Positions 12,401 to 26,500 are shown, counted from the first letter of the stretch. The stretch: DNA of 64,000 nt from Punica granatum (GCF_007655135.1 NC_045127.1:5022001-5086000), one strand, 5' to 3'. Numbers and translations: made by a program. Notes: generated by a model not told the origin, from the letters alone.

Positions 12401-14251
12401 ACAGCCACAGGATATATATGCATATGTTTGCACCCCATCAATGCTCATATATCACGCCTGCCATTGAACAGGGATCATATGCGATCTAAACAGACCAGGT
12501 GAGGCGCCACATTAGCTGATACTACGACACCCACGATGATCGGCAGTTGATGTAAGGTTGCCTCACCTCGCTAAAGTATACCATTGCACCACGACTCTCG
12601 CACATCGGTGGGCCCCGAGCGCGGGAGGAAATGCAGGGTTAGTCTGGGGTCAGCAGGGAAGATGAGAAAGTCCGGGTCGGTGTTTCCTTTGTATTGTAGC
12701 CAATGCCTTCTTTTGGCTGCATCCACATTGGTGTTTTCCTAAGAAAAGCTGTTGTTTCCTCTCAAGCACTTGGTGTCTTTCGGAACCTTTCAATAATTCT
12801 ACCAACAGGCAACGAGGAAGAGAAAGAGAGAACGCAAGCTCGTAATCAGGAATCTTATTTTTCTCCATCACGCGGCTTCGGCCTCTCCTTAGAACTTTTC
12901 GTTCACCCTCTCCTTAATCCAAACCAAAACAGGGGAGGGAAAGCAAGTTTTGTTTTTGCGATCCTATTGCAACAAAACAAGATTCGCTTCCAGGAAGTGG
13001 GTGCTCGAGAACAACGGCTTACCTCAGGCCGGCACTAACCCCCGCGAAAGCGACTTGTTGCTCCATGACAAAGGGACTGTACGGGCAAGTCTAGAATTCT
13101 TTTGCTGGATTTGTCGAACGCTCGTTTGGCAGCACACGTGATTATGCTGCTGCCCTGCATACCCATAATGATTATTTCATCGGTAAGAAAACATCATGAG
13201 GACTAGAAAAGGAACATTTGTAAGTTTTTTCTTTCTTTCTTTTTTTTTTCTCGATAGATACATTTGTAAGTTTAATTCAACTTGAACCCTCCTTTCTTCG
13301 CCCTAATATAAGACATGAAAGAGGTTCCTTCATAGGATGGCATCATGATTCAGAAAAGATGAAAGACCAACAGATAGATGCTCTGTGGTGGGCTCATGCA
13401 GCTCGGATCTAGTAATAGAGTATAGTAAATGTGCTATTTGTGGAAGAAAACTTATAGACTTTCCATATTTTTATAGATATAATTAAAAGACAATGCAAGG
13501 TTTGATGGACCAAACAGGAACTTGTTTTGCACAGAAATGGAACCAAATGTTGTCAATGCTCGGCATCAGACTATTAGAGGACTTACCGACATAGCATGTG
13601 CACCTACCTTAGGATTTAAGAATTCGAACATGCCCCCATGAAAATCATACCGTTCTTTGAGGGTGCTTTAGTGCACAGCTTTTAACCCGAGTATCAGCCC
13701 CTTAAATGACCCATAAGCACCCAGTGCAAAACTGACTTATATTTAGCTCAAGCGATTCCATCTATGACTTAAAAACTTCTACTAGTATTCCTTCACTATT
13801 GAGATATTGGTCAAGACAACATGTAATAGCTCCTCTCCTTTATCCCCTCCTTAATCCTATGGTTGGATCGGAGAGGAAGGGACAGGACCTCTCCCTCATC
13901 TCCCTCCCATCCAAATGAAACATTCTAGAGTAGCAAGTTTGCCACAGTAAGAAACCTGCAGCCTGACACATGTTGCAAAATAAATTAAATACTAATGAAA
14001 ATTTCTTTCTTGGCAATGCAATTTGGCTTTTCCATAACTTTTTTCCATTTTCCCCTCCCAAGCTCTAATAAGCTTCAATTCAATCATCAGAAAACCAACC
14101 TACATCTACCGTAGCTAGTGAGATCAGTAAAAGAAGGGGAAGAGAATGCTTTGCATCCAAAATTGGGAAGAGAAAGCATTTAGTTCTGTTACTATCATCC
14201 ATATTACCTTCAGTCAAGTTAACATTAGATATGGCATTTACAGATTGCCCA
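9422..14251. other. Spacer of 4.8 kb, no recognisable gene
   Basis: AT-rich to about 11.5 kb. Near 9430-9960 the phrase 'aactcgatt' recurs several times, hinting at a decayed repeat. From 11.5 to 13.2 kb base composition is more even, and short frames occur at 12037-12310 and 12650-13141 on both strands, but none resembles a known protein, has exon-like borders or looks conserved. 13.2-14.25 kb is probably the 3' flank of the next gene. No tRNA or rRNA seen. Confidence 0.4.
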
Positions 14252-17200
14252 TCAACGAACGTACACCTCTTGAGTTGCAATCTTGCTAATCTTCCTTCCA
14301 ACTTGAGCTTTGAGCTTGTCCTGAAAAGAAAAGCTCTACCATCACAGCCTGACTTAATACATCCCTTCAACAACTGGTACAATCAATGGATGATACAGAT
14401 TCGATAGTACAGAAAACTTGAGATATCAACATATTTGGTGGCTTGTCTGTACAAATTTTGTATCTTACGGTGGTAATCTAAACAACTGGGTACCTAACAG
14501 TGGCTGATTTCACCCCCCTGTGATATATAAGGGAAAGGCATCTATCTATGAGACCATTTTCAAATACAATGTCTTCAGTTACAAGGACAGGATGCATATT
14601 CATTCGTAAGGGTGAGACATATGCCCTATTATTCTCAGAGTGTATGATGTCTTCATGTCGTCGCGTAGTGACCACAAAAAACTGATCCATTACCATTAGG
14701 ATGATGATGTAGAAGCTCTAGCAATGAGCCCCGGATATTTTTCAATGGGTAAATAAGCTTTATGGCGCTCTTGCTATATTTTAATAAGCTAGTTTACACA
14801 TAATATAGTGAAGAGCACTGAGATTTCGAAAATATAATGGCAAATTTATGAACTGGATTGGGACGAGAAGGATAAAACTAATTGTTCCTTTCTACATGTC
14901 CAGTCTCCAAGAAATATATCCACTTTCATCTAACAACGAATCTTTTGAGGAAATAAAATGTAAGACATGCAATATGCAGCAAGCTTAAGCTCTTAGTAGA
15001 GGTGTAATTCAGAATTCAGCAGGTCAGATGAGGCATGGTTTATCATTAAGGTTGTTAGATGAGGCACGGATCATTTTTCACTTCTTAACAGACAAAAGTT
15101 CCCCTCATATCGATCATTTCATGAGTTCGACTATATAGAGGAGTTTTATCTTCTAAAACAAGATGTATAAAAGAGATGCCAGAGCAGGAAACCAATATCT
15201 TTAGTGCAACATAATACAACAGAAGTTTCCTCAAACCAAGAATTCACATACTGAAAGACGTCATACCTTTGAATCAGCCAACGCTCTCCCGCCACAAGTT
15301 TGTAAATCCTGTTTTTTCTCTTTCTGTCCCCAGTTGACCCCTCCATTGCCTCCTTTTTTGCCATTGAATCTATCAGTCAAAGCCATTTTACCTCTTGCAT
15401 TCTCTTTACCATTGCCCATTAGCCGTTTGGAACTGGAAATTTTCGCAGGTTCCTTATCTTTCCTAGAGCTAATTGAAACCTCTTGGCCCTTAACTCCAAG
15501 AGGGTGCAGAGCTTTTCTAGAAAGGGACTGTTGCACCTGAGATTTCAGTAATGCATATATCATCAGGATTTTGAAGTTTAATCAATGTAAAGTACAGGAC
15601 ATCTAAATACAGTAGGCTGATAATAAAGCCACCTATTCACTTCATCATATCACACTCAGTCCAGCTAAAAAAATTTCACTGAATTGGAAGCACAAGTATT
15701 ACACGAAAACAAAGACAAAAGACAACACAAACAAAATTACTTAAAGTGATGTTCACCTTTACATTTGCAGCTTTCTCGCAAGTTGGTTTTGCAAAATCAG
15801 TTATACCTCTTCGGCCAGAATTAGATGTTCCTTTTAGTACAAAAACAGGTGGCATCTTGGAGATATTGGAGGACTTTGATCCACACCTATCTTTTTGGCC
15901 CATCCTAGCCACATGTCTGCTATCTGGGGTAGTCTCCTTGCCCTCAGCTGATGTTGAGCTTGCAGTTCTCACATCACAACCAGGAAATGATGATGAACTC
16001 ACGCTGGATTTTCCAGATGAAGATCCATATCCCCTTGTTTGATCTGAATCATTTCTGATCTCTATTCTTGATGCTTGTCTTGTGACACAGCTTTTCCTGA
16101 GACCTCTTCTCACGATAGACAAAAGCCCACTTGAGTTATTAAATGCTTGACTTGAAACATCTAGTACATTTTGCTGCTGCATCTGAATGCTCTCAAATGT
16201 AATTCCGCTTTGACTATCCATTCCACTTGTCTTGGTTGATGTAGAACTTGTAAGCACGCCACTCACTGAACTCTTGGAAGTGAACTTAGCATTCAGAGAA
16301 TGGGACTCTCCATTTTCACGAACAAAAGCTGTCCTCGAGATGGAAGATCCCTTTGGTTTCGTCAGGGTTACTCTCGGTTTTTTTCCTTGACAAGAACCCA
16401 GTCTTTGGTGTGAAGATTTACTACCTATGTCCTTCAAAGGGTGAGTTTTCAGAAACATCCATTCGCAATTATCACGTCCCAGTTTTTTTTCCCTGTAATC
16501 TTTTCCCCTCGATCGTGAAACTGAGGATGCCAGCTTAGGTGAAAGTGGTCCCTCAAGGTCAAAGTCCATGGTTGGCCTCCCCTTAGAATGACGAGAGAAA
16601 CCAGACTTTAACTGGCAAGACGAACATTGGTGAAACCTGAAAAAAAAATAAGAACAAAAATTTAAAAAAAATAAAACATATGCAACACCAATAAATCTGT
16701 ACCTCGAAAGACGAATTTAATAAAGTTAATGCCGAGTATAGGACAGGATAGTCTCACAGGTGAGTTGTATTGAACCACTCCTCTGCGCTGCAGCAACAAG
16801 AACAATTGTTTTACTAGTGAGTGAATCCACAATCTACAATGACAATAGAGGAGAAACAACTTGAGGAATCCTTACACATCCTGACCACTGTACTCAGCCT
16901 CTAATGTGAGATCCGCCCACATCGGCGCTTCAATTTCTTCCTGCACACCAATCAAATCGTCTGATCAACATAACAGTGGTATAGAAAAGCCATGACATCG
17001 TGTCACGTTACGTTATCAATCCAACTAGGCTCAGTATCCACAACCACAACCAGAGGTGCTGACAGACATAAAAATGGCGGAATTTAATCTTCCTCAACTC
17101 TCACTAGTGTAATCATCACCACAGAGAGCAAAAAAGCAGTAAATCGTCCATAGCTCATAAAGTAGAGCTCATTCAATGAAATCCAAAGCCACAAATGAGC

Positions 17201-17405
17201 CGATCTCATTCATACACAGCACGTAAATCCCTAACCGAACACTCCAGCAAAACACGGATGTAGAGAAATGGAGATTATTTAACTCTCCTCCTTCTAGGAC
17301 ATCAATAGCGAATGCATGAACTCGCGGAATCCACTGCGTGTATCGATAGGGGAAGGAGGAGATTACCAGGAAGGACCAGTGATCATCGGCCTTCTTGGGC
17401 GGCAT
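14252..17405 (-). CDS. Plant protein of unknown function, 450 aa, Ser-rich middle
   Basis: Six exons on the minus strand keep phase: 17367-17405, 16876-16940, 16758-16787, 15757-16636, 15267-15536 and 14252-14320. The start encodes MPPKKADDHWSFL. The next short exons give EEIEAPMWADLTLEAEYSG and a Trp/Phe/His-rich stretch ending HLFHQCSSCQLKSGF. These N-terminal motifs look like the conserved part. The rest (about 70-430) is hydrophilic, rich in Ser, Lys and Arg, probably disordered, with no membrane segment or catalytic motif. The end is a basic helix (DKLKAQVGRKISKIATQEVYVR). I feel this is a conserved plant family but cannot name it and propose no function. Introns of 88-560 bases and clean phases argue for a real gene. 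It is divergent from LHCB3. Confidence 0.75.
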
Positions 17406-17610
17406 TGCTGCTCTGCTCTAGCTGCGAATTTCTCAGCTCACCCAGATTGATGAAGCTCGGTAGACATCATATTCATGGCGACTGACTTCTCGGCTCCTAC
17501 AGGAGCCTGCGGTTGAAGATATACTGTAAGAATTTGTACGTTGAGCACAAATACAGTCGAGTCACTAGCAATGGTATTGTTGGCTCCATTTATTTGAATA
17601 AATCCTCGTT

Positions 17611-17641
<31 letters not shown>

Positions 17642-18759
17642 GAATTAGCTCCAGCGAATCTAGATTTGAGCCAGAGTCGGTTCATTTAACAATAAAACAC
17701 TTCTAACCCTGAATTTTTTTTATTCATAATAATCAACCTTGAAACTTTATTTAAACGAAATATAACATTAGTTGTTATTATTTTTCCATTTTTCTTTTTT
17801 TTTTACTTCTTACAGTCTGTATATTGTAATTTTCAAAAATATATACTATTTATTACAATCATTTCGATCTGAACTCTAGAAGTTAGGACAAACTTTATCG
17901 AAACAGTTTGCATTTTATGAATACATCATGTCCCAAAGTCGAATAAAAATAATTTCTAGAAGAGTCACATAAAAGTTTTCCTTCTTAAAATTTATAATTG
18001 CGAATCCTGTATCAGTTCTTCTCATATGTACGTACATTCTTATACACTTGTCCTTAAACATTGACCCGAGTTTGGCATGTCAGCTTTGGCAAAAACGGCC
18101 CTTATAGGCCGGAATCGAGTTAGAATGTAGCCTTTCTATGCCGGAATTAACCTTTGATGGTGCCACCATTAGGCCACGCGAGGCCAATCGCAATGGAGAC
18201 CTCGATGAGGCATTTGATTCTTTTTTGTTTTTTTGGGGGGAAAATCCCTCATAAATGGGCTGGGCCTGTACGATGCTGATACCGAACTCTCTTTTCTTGA
18301 ATGGACCGATCTGAACTAGCTAAGACAAGGCCCAACAAAAGAGAGAACCGGTTCGGGGGACTTCGACTATCGCATCGACCTTATGTCGTGGAACAGAAAA
18401 TTGATCTAACGGCCACAGAGGGCCGGCCCTCCGAATATCGAAATAAACCGACAAGAAAAAACAGCATCCTAGATTAAATTAAACTTGTTCAAATATCTAT
18501 GGGAAGACAAAAGATAGAATGTGGATAGAAGGATATCAAGGGAGTAGATCATTAAAATCCTTTGGAGCCCTCTGATTGGTGCATTCCACGCTGCACATTC
18601 CCTACCATAGATTCCCATCCCCCCTTCAAAGCCATCCACGTGTCCCTTTGTCTTCAACCTTCCTCTCCCTCACCCCCCATATATTACACTGACCGGTGTC
18701 TGAAGTACAGAGTTGAACCAGAGGAAGCTCGAGAAGACACAGATAAAAAGAGATCATCA
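17406..18759. other. Divergent intergenic region between the 450-aa gene and LHCB3
   Basis: Holds the 5' leader of the minus-strand gene near 17406-17520, a (TA)n run at about 17614-17641, AT-rich sequence, and the LHCB3 promoter at the right end. No coding sequence is supported. Confidence 0.6.
18637..18686 (+). promoter_or_regulatory. LHCB3 core promoter: G-box and TATA-like box
   Basis: A perfect G-box core CACGTG at 18637-18642 (context CCACGTGTC) and a TATA-like TATATTA at 18680-18686, about 75 bases before the LHCB3 start. An inverted CCAAT (ATTGG) lies near 18576. G-boxes are common in light-regulated LHC promoters; use of these sites here is inferred. Confidence 0.55.
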
Positions 18760-20012
18760 ATGGCTTCGATGGTGGCAGCTGCTGCTTCTGGGACTTCCCT
18801 CCTTAAGCCGACCACCCCGTTCCTCGGCCAAGGCCGGTCCAACATTAACCCTCTTAGGGATGGCGTCTCTATGGGGTCCGGCAAATACACCATGGTATGT
18901 ATGGTGCACTCGCTCTGTCCCTCCCTCCCTCCTCCTAGTTCTTAATTGATCTGTTAGATAGGAGATGCCAAATCACGAGACACGAAGGCCGATGTAGCGT
19001 GTCGAGATATGTTTGAATGGTTTTATGTACAAATGTTCCCATGTATGGGTCGCGTAGAAGAAACTGACCGTAGATAGTGCCGTTTCGTCCAATCTGATTC
19101 TGCATGTATAGTTGTATGTACGAGCCATGGTACAATGACTTAAACCGACTCTACGGCGTGCCAACTATTCTAAGGGTGGCTCGAGAAATTAGTTGGGACA
19201 ATGTTGGGGCATGAAAAATGATATGGTCTCATTAGACATGATAATGGACTTACTACTTAGGACGCAAATGGGAAAATTTTAATTTTAGTAGAATTTACAT
19301 AGAGAGGATTTTCATCGATTTCTGGCTCTCTCTTTATCAGGGGAATGAGTTGTGGTACGGGCCAGACAGAGTGAAGTACTTGGGCCCATTCTCGGCCCAG
19401 ACTCCCTCCTACCTGACCGGAGAGTTCCCCGGCGACTACGGGTGGGACACTGCCGGACTTTCCGCTGACCCCGAGGCCTTCGCTCGCAACAGGGCCCTCG
19501 AAGTGATCCACGGGCGGTGGGCCATGCTCGGGGCGCTCGGCTGCATCACCCCTGAGGTGCTCGAGAAGTGGGTCAAGGTTGACTTCAAGGAGCCGGTCTG
19601 GTTCAAGGCTGGAGCCCAGATCTTCTCGGAGGGAGGGCTCGACTACCTGGGTAACCCGAACCTGGTCCACGCCCAGAGCATCCTGGCGGTGCTCGGCTTC
19701 CAGGTCATCCTCATGGGCCTCGTCGAGGGCTTCCGGATCAACGGGCTCCCTGGGGTCGGAGAGGGCAACGACCTCTACCCCGGTGGACAGTACTTCGACC
19801 CGCTAGGCCTTGCTGATGACCCCGTCACCTTTGCCGAGCTCAAGGTGAAGGAGATCAAGAATGGGAGACTTGCCATGTTCTCGATGTTCGGGTTCTTCGT
19901 TCAAGCCATTGTGACCGGGAAGGGCCCACTCGAGAACCTGTTGGACCACCTCGACAACCCGGTAGCTAACAATGCTTGGGTCTACGCCACCAAATTTGTT
20001 CCTGGTTCGTAA
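18760..20012 (+). CDS. LHCB3: Light-harvesting chlorophyll a/b-binding protein of photosystem II, LHCB3
   Basis: Two exons, 18760-18894 and 19341-20012, encode 268 residues. Exon 1 is almost entirely transit peptide. The mature part begins near [23 protein letters not shown] (50-55) is the trimerisation motif. Helix B carries [17 protein letters not shown] (97-113), helix [19 protein letters not shown] (154-171) and helix [20 protein letters not shown] (209-227), with the Glu/Arg pairs and other chlorophyll ligands of LHCII. The type is LHCB3 rather than LHCB1/2 because the mature N-terminus is short and lacks the phospho-Thr segment, and because of the signatures [20 protein letters not shown] and [10 protein letters not shown]. 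It forms the minor subunit of LHCII trimers in thylakoids. It is convergent with the myosin gene, 568 bases apart. Confidence 0.97.
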
Positions 20013-20580
20013 GTTTCTGGAAATTTTCAATCATATTGGATGAGAAAGAAGAAACCTAATTCGTGGATTGATCGATGATATTAACGGTTGTGTATGTATC
20101 GTGTACATTATGCAATATCATAGCTGCAGTATAAAGCAGAATTCCAACAGATTATGGTGGTTCGATTATCGTCGATAAATGCGTTTTCTGTGAGGTGAGT
20201 ATGAAGACTTACGAGTTCTACAGTCGGTGAGCATATAAGCTCGAAAAAGATACAGAAGGCTTAGTAACATTAATTTAACAAACAACAGAATTTACAACCT
20301 ACATAAACAATAAACTATTTTTGCTATACACAAAACTCTCATCGCCATCACTTCCCGATTGTCGAAGATCGGGAGGTGTAGGGACACACACCTCTCTATC
20401 CACCCTCCTCTAAAAACTATCCCTACAAACCCCGGCCGGGATGCTTAGAATGGGAAGAGTGGGACCGAAGCAAGCCCTTTTTGGGTCAGTTATCTTCCAC
20501 CTCTCTAAGCCACCCAAAGGGAAACCGCGGTCAGTACTACGAGTTACAGACGGGCATGAGCACATGCAAGACAATGGTAA
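20013..20580. other. Convergent 3' spacer between LHCB3 and myosin VIII
   Basis: Holds the two facing 3' untranslated regions. Short frames at 20441-20717 are shadows. No separate gene seen. Confidence 0.6.
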
Positions 20581-23500
20581 TTATCTCATCTTCCCCCACC
20601 ACTTACGGCGTTTATCAGCGTCAGAGTGCCCGAGCTTGTGGAGCCGCACCTTGGTCTCCCTCAGCCGCACCTTGTAGTCCTTCTTCCAAGACTCGAATCT
20701 CGCCTTCAGCTTCCTGAGCTCCTCCTCGGGATTAGCATTATAGGCCAAAAGCTCTGAGGGTTTATGTCCCTCCTGGCCCAGAGATCGGGCGTCCTCATCG
20801 AATGTCTGCTTCCTTAGCTCGAACTCCTTGATGAGATCATTGACAGCAGTTAAGGTTCCATTGGTGTTGGTCTCCCGACCAGATCGGATGTCGGGAATAG
20901 CAGCGGAAAACTTGAGTGGCATGCTTCCAGTTCCTACTGGAGTCCGAGATCCCATGGAGGCGGTATCTTCGGAGTCGTAATCACGAGGGGAATTGGGAGC
21001 CTCGAATTTTCTCGTCGGGACTGAATTATGATCTTCGGTTATGAGACTCTTTCTTGCAGCAGCTAGACTCATCTGCAAATAAATCAAACCACACACTTGA
21101 GCAAATCTATGATTACCCTATTGGACAGCGTACAGCATTGTCTGGATCTAGTAATCCTAGGTCCAATAATTTACTAGGCAGTTGGGAAACTATGCGAAAA
21201 AAAAAATTTTAAGATAATTCATTCACTCGTTAAAAAATAAAAAGGAAAAAAGAAGCAATAATGTTCTCGCTCACCTGCAAGGACGCCATCTGCTTTTGCC
21301 ACGTTTCCTCCATAGATTTCATCCTCGCCTCGTAATCCGACCATTTTGTCTCATACTGTCGGAGTTGCTCTCTCAATGCAGCATTCTCCTCTTCTTTTTG
21401 TTCAAGAGTTGCTTCTGCCTTAAGGACTCGCCTCTGAAGCTCCGCTAATGCAGTCGGAAGCACCTGAACCTGTTCCTTTGTTGCATCCTGCATGAACTGA
21501 CCATACCTTAAAGTCCACCAATGCGGAAGGGCAAGCCAATTTCTACATGCCTGAAATTCTTGCCAAGGCAACTCCAAAAAAAATTTCTATAGATTGTGAA
21601 GTCAATCATAAGCATTGCACGCTCTAGGTCCCACATTGATTGCTGCAGGACCCACGGTGATCAATGATTAAGATTTAACCCAGTCTTTAGATGACTGGTA
21701 CATGCAAAAACCTTCCCAAAAAGTACCTTCAGTTCTGACGTGGAGAAAGTTTTACTCAGGAAATCAGAAGCAAAACAAAATACCTTCAGTTCTGACGTTT
21801 TCTTGCTAGACTTGGCTTTAGGCTTCCAAGTCTCGGAACCTAATGTGTTCATCTTGCGCAAGTGATCCAATTGTTTACGAGCTAAACATCCACGTATTGC
21901 TGCAGGACAACAACCTCAACATAAGACGAAATGATCAGACAGTCACAACCTTACTCATCAAAAGTCTAAAATGCCTACCGGACTGTATGTATATTATTTC
22001 CTTCTGTGGCGCCTCAAGTGATGTTTCAGGAGCAGAAGTTCTGCCTTTCTTTTTCAAAGCCTGGAATTTCCTTCGTGCAATTTCTCCACGGACAACTGCA
22101 ATTTAAAATATTATTAATGTTATCCTTCAGTACAACAACGACAACTGCAAAAATCGTAAGAGTCAGAGAATAAAAGCTTGTCAATGCATTACATGATTGA
22201 AGAGCAGTCACCCCGTTTTTAAGTTCGCTGAAATGATGACGAGCTTGGCAACCTCGGAAACATTTCTGCACACCAACTATTCCCTGCAGAAATTGTCTCC
22301 GCTTGTCCTCCAGTGCAGCAATCTACATTCAGCAAAATTAAACATCAGCAAAACACGGTGCATAATCTTATGTTTAAATTAAATGGTTTCCCATACTGAA
22401 ATAAAAAACTCACCTGCCCTGTTCGAAGATACAACTTGGTGTAACCAACTTGATACATTTCAGGAAGGATGTTGAACTGTTGCAAGACTGCCACTGATAC
22501 ACTCAATGGATCCTTCGAAACATTTGTATCCAAAAGTAGACACCCATACCTAAATGACAACCACAGTACAGCAGGAATGAAGTAACCTACAATTCATAAG
22601 AAAATAAAAAAGATTGGAGACATTTAAAAAAACTATACCTTTCAGCAAATTCCTGATGAGGAATTCGAGTTGGGTATCCCGATCTCGATATTCTGACAAC
22701 CTCTAGAACTCCGCAACACCTGAGCTGTTGTAAGACAAGGTCCTTCTCATAGAGACCTGGAAGCTGTTTCGTATTCGGTTTTATGCAACGTATAAAATGA
22801 GGCTTCGTAGTCTCCAGCTGATGCATAAGCTTAAAAAGTTGACCCTGCAGGAACACAAACAATGCAACTTACCTTCCGGAAAAAGCGAACTGCTCTACAT
22901 GAAGGATTGTTTTTTAAGTATTTAATATCGTATCAGTGTACCGTTGCCACACTACATTTACCTTGAACTTCATACCAACGCTCTGTTTCTGAGAATCAAT
23001 TGAACTCGGGTGTTTCAATGGGCTTCCTGCTGTAGGGGATTGACCGAATACTCTTGATGCAAATAACAGTGGCAATTGGCAAGTGCTCGAAGAGAGGAAT
23101 TGAATTAAATCAACAAGCACGGAGTCTCTGTTCTTCTCCAAGAAACCACTCGTATCATATAGAACCTAAAAGAGCTCCATGGTTTAGTAACCTTATAATG
23201 AAATGGCAGGTCGATCTTTGATTTAAACCCCATTTGAACAAAAATTTATGTTTGTTGTAATATACTTCAACTACAGAAAGATAAATATTACGGGAAAGGT
23301 ATATAGCATACCTCTCCAGCATAGTGACGAAGGCAGAAAGCCCCATCTCTTTCGCCTTTAAAGCAAGGATTATCTTTTAGATGCCGCTTGAGTTTGTCTG
23401 CAAAGGTCAAATCAGTGGCTTTGGGAAAATTTGATTCCTCGTCCAACAAAGATAGAATACCCAATGGTTTCTGCAGAATCCGCCATACAAGTTAAGATGA

Positions 23501-26500
23501 GCAACAAGTACCTAAATTTAGTTTCTATAACAGCTAACAGAGGAACCTCAAGCAATAGGAATGAAAAACTAAAGAATACCTTACTCGATCCAGACACAAT
23601 ATACTCAAGAAACAACAGTAATGTTACATAAAATGTGGATCATGAGAATTCTTAATAAGGATATATTACTCCATTAACCTAATATACCTTTTCAATCAGG
23701 TTCAAACAGTCCTCATTATCTTCGAAATCAACTTTAGTCCAATCTATTCCGTCCACTTCATAATCCTGAGTGCAGAAAAAACAGATTATCAGTGATGCTT
23801 GTATCATTGGTCAATAAAACCGGACATGGAAACACCTCATCAATTAAAGCAACAGTGAGAATAGAACCTCCTGCTCCAGCTTGAACAAATGTCGGTTAAA
23901 ATGCTGTTGCAGCCTCTCGTTTGCATAATTAATACAGAATTGCTCAAAGCTGTTTTTCTGGAAAATGTTTTAAATTATGGTTAGAAAACTAATTGCATGC
24001 TATGTTATATAAAGCAAAAATCTAGTATTGCATACAAATTTAATCTGCATACCTTAAAGGACTCGAACCCATAAATATCTAAGAGATTTATGGACCTTCC
24101 AGTACATTGTTTCCCCACTGCAAGTGACTTGTTTATTTGTTCCACGAGCCAGTCGAACAAGCCAGCATAGAGAAACTTTGCCAATGCATCTCTCGTATCG
24201 TTTGCCTGAAAATTTCAAAGGTTGAGGTCCGAATTACTCATTTATGGTTGCAAGAACTATAGTAAAGCTATCCAACAATATTTTATGGATGACTGAGAAT
24301 GTAAAGATCAATGACCTCATGGAACCTGGGCCTACCTGCTGCAGAGTCAACTTCTTAGAAATGCTATCTTTCCCAGCTACAATTTTACGGGTAGATAAAG
24401 CCAACATCAAATCTTCAGCTCTGCAGCCCATCAAGCTTGCAGCAATGGTGACAGCTGTCAAATGGGGAAACATCAAAAACTTATTCTCCATTAATATTTT
24501 CAAAGATTTAAATGAGCAATATTCAGTGAGGACCAGAACATTGCAATTATCTAGCCAGAAAAAGAAAATTGCAACCATTTAGTGACATCAGGAAAATTGC
24601 AACAATTTAGTGAGATTAAGAAAATTACAAAAAACAAACGAATCAGATTCAGACTTTTCGATGAAATTCAATTTATAATCTAGTCCTATCCCCTGAAGTT
24701 TAGAACTCCATCAAACCCAATCACTCCTAAGAAAGTACATTGTTACCTTCATCAGCTACCACATCCACATGATTTTCATTATCAATTACTTGAAATGATA
24801 CATTCCCAAGCCATAAAACTGTAGCGAGGATTGCAAACGCCTGTTCCTGATCTTCTCTTGGTATCCGCACTATATCCAATGCTTTCTGGAGATAATCAAA
24901 TATAAATATCAGGAAAAAATTTACTGACCTATACTGAGGCTTAAGTAAGTACAAAAGGGAGTAATCTCATTATCTATAATTACCAAAAGGTCATGAAATC
25001 TTTTTGCATCATCAACCCCATCAATCGTCAAACAGCCGCTTTGATGTAGGTAGTTGTACTCATGTGCTAATTTTAAGTGTAGTCTTTCTGCAAGATTAGA
25101 TCAAAATAAGCTGCTGGGTAGACCAAAAAAGAAGCAACTGTGTTCGTAGGAATTATTTAAGAAAGAAATGTGCAGTAGAACCAAACCTTTAAGAGATGAA
25201 GGAGCACCAGCACAGAGTTGGTAAAATATGTGGTACGATCTTTCTCCTTTAGCCAATTGAACAACTCTAGACTGCTCAATTAAAAGTGAACATTTTCAGA
25301 TGACTGGTATAACTATGTGGAGAGCAACTCAGGGCATAATATTCTCAGAAGATGGTAGTATAAAAACAGAGTGGATAAGCCTTCAACCGCAAAAAAGTAT
25401 ATTACCTTTTCTAGCAAAACTATCCACAGCAAATATGGGGAGGTTCAACATTAGAGATGCACACAAGAGATAAAAGTAAAATGATCAGTCCATAGAGTTC
25501 AGGCAGGCATATTAAATGTGTAATCATATGGAAAGCCATCTTCAGATTCCTTACAAGTTTGGATTTTAGCACCGCAAATCTTGCCCGATGTGCTAAAGTG
25601 GATTTCAATGAACTTTCCCTGCACCAGTTTCAAATAGTCAGTCTAATAATCGACATAATAATTCCGCAAAAGGTTCATAAGTCCAATTGATTTAAAGTAA
25701 GAGCCAGACAATCAGTAAATATTTTTTAAAATTCCTCTAAGAAATTGAGAGAGAACATACGAATCTGCTAGAATTGTCATTTCTGGACGTTTTTGAATTT
25801 CCAAATGCTTCCAGTATACAGCTTGTCTGAAGGATCTCGTGCTCTATCCCAGCATTACTGCCACCTCCAAGAGCAGCCAAATATTGCATTGCGATTTTGG
25901 CTGTTTCTGTCTTTCCTGCTCCACTTTCACCACTGCGAGACAAATTATATTAGTCACACAGGCTGTTTCGCACAATTTCACGAAGAGAAGCTTGACAACC
26001 GTCAGGGAAGATTTCTACTGACCTTATGATGATAGACTGATTTACTTCATCTGCAAGGTCAAAACAAAAGGGGGGGGGGGGGGGGGGGGGGGGGGGGGAA
26101 GAGTAGAAAATGTATCAGAAACAAGTCAATGGAGAATTTTATCAAGCAAATAAGAAAAACAAGAGGAAGCCAGTAAACAACAGTATGAAAGGCACCGTCT
26201 ACCTCTCATCATCTCATTATAAGCAGTGTCTGCTATGGTGTAAACATGAGGGCTACCAGCAGTTTTCTGTCTATAAGATGCAATGACATCTCTCCCATAA
26301 ATTTGTGTATCTTTAAACGGGTTAATTGCGATCAATACCGGCCCTGCTTTACTCTATTCCACATAAAAGGACAAGCGTAAGAAAAGAAATCAATGGTAAA
26401 ATGAAATGCTACTTTTGCAAGATCGATTTAAATTAAGAAGAGTGTACTCACATAAATCATATCCCGGGAGTATCTGTACAGGAGGTTGTGAAGTACAGAT

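Noticed and set aside
12650..13141. Overlapping frames of 60-111 residues on both strands
   Set aside because: No family resemblance, no exon-like borders, and comparable frames on both strands.
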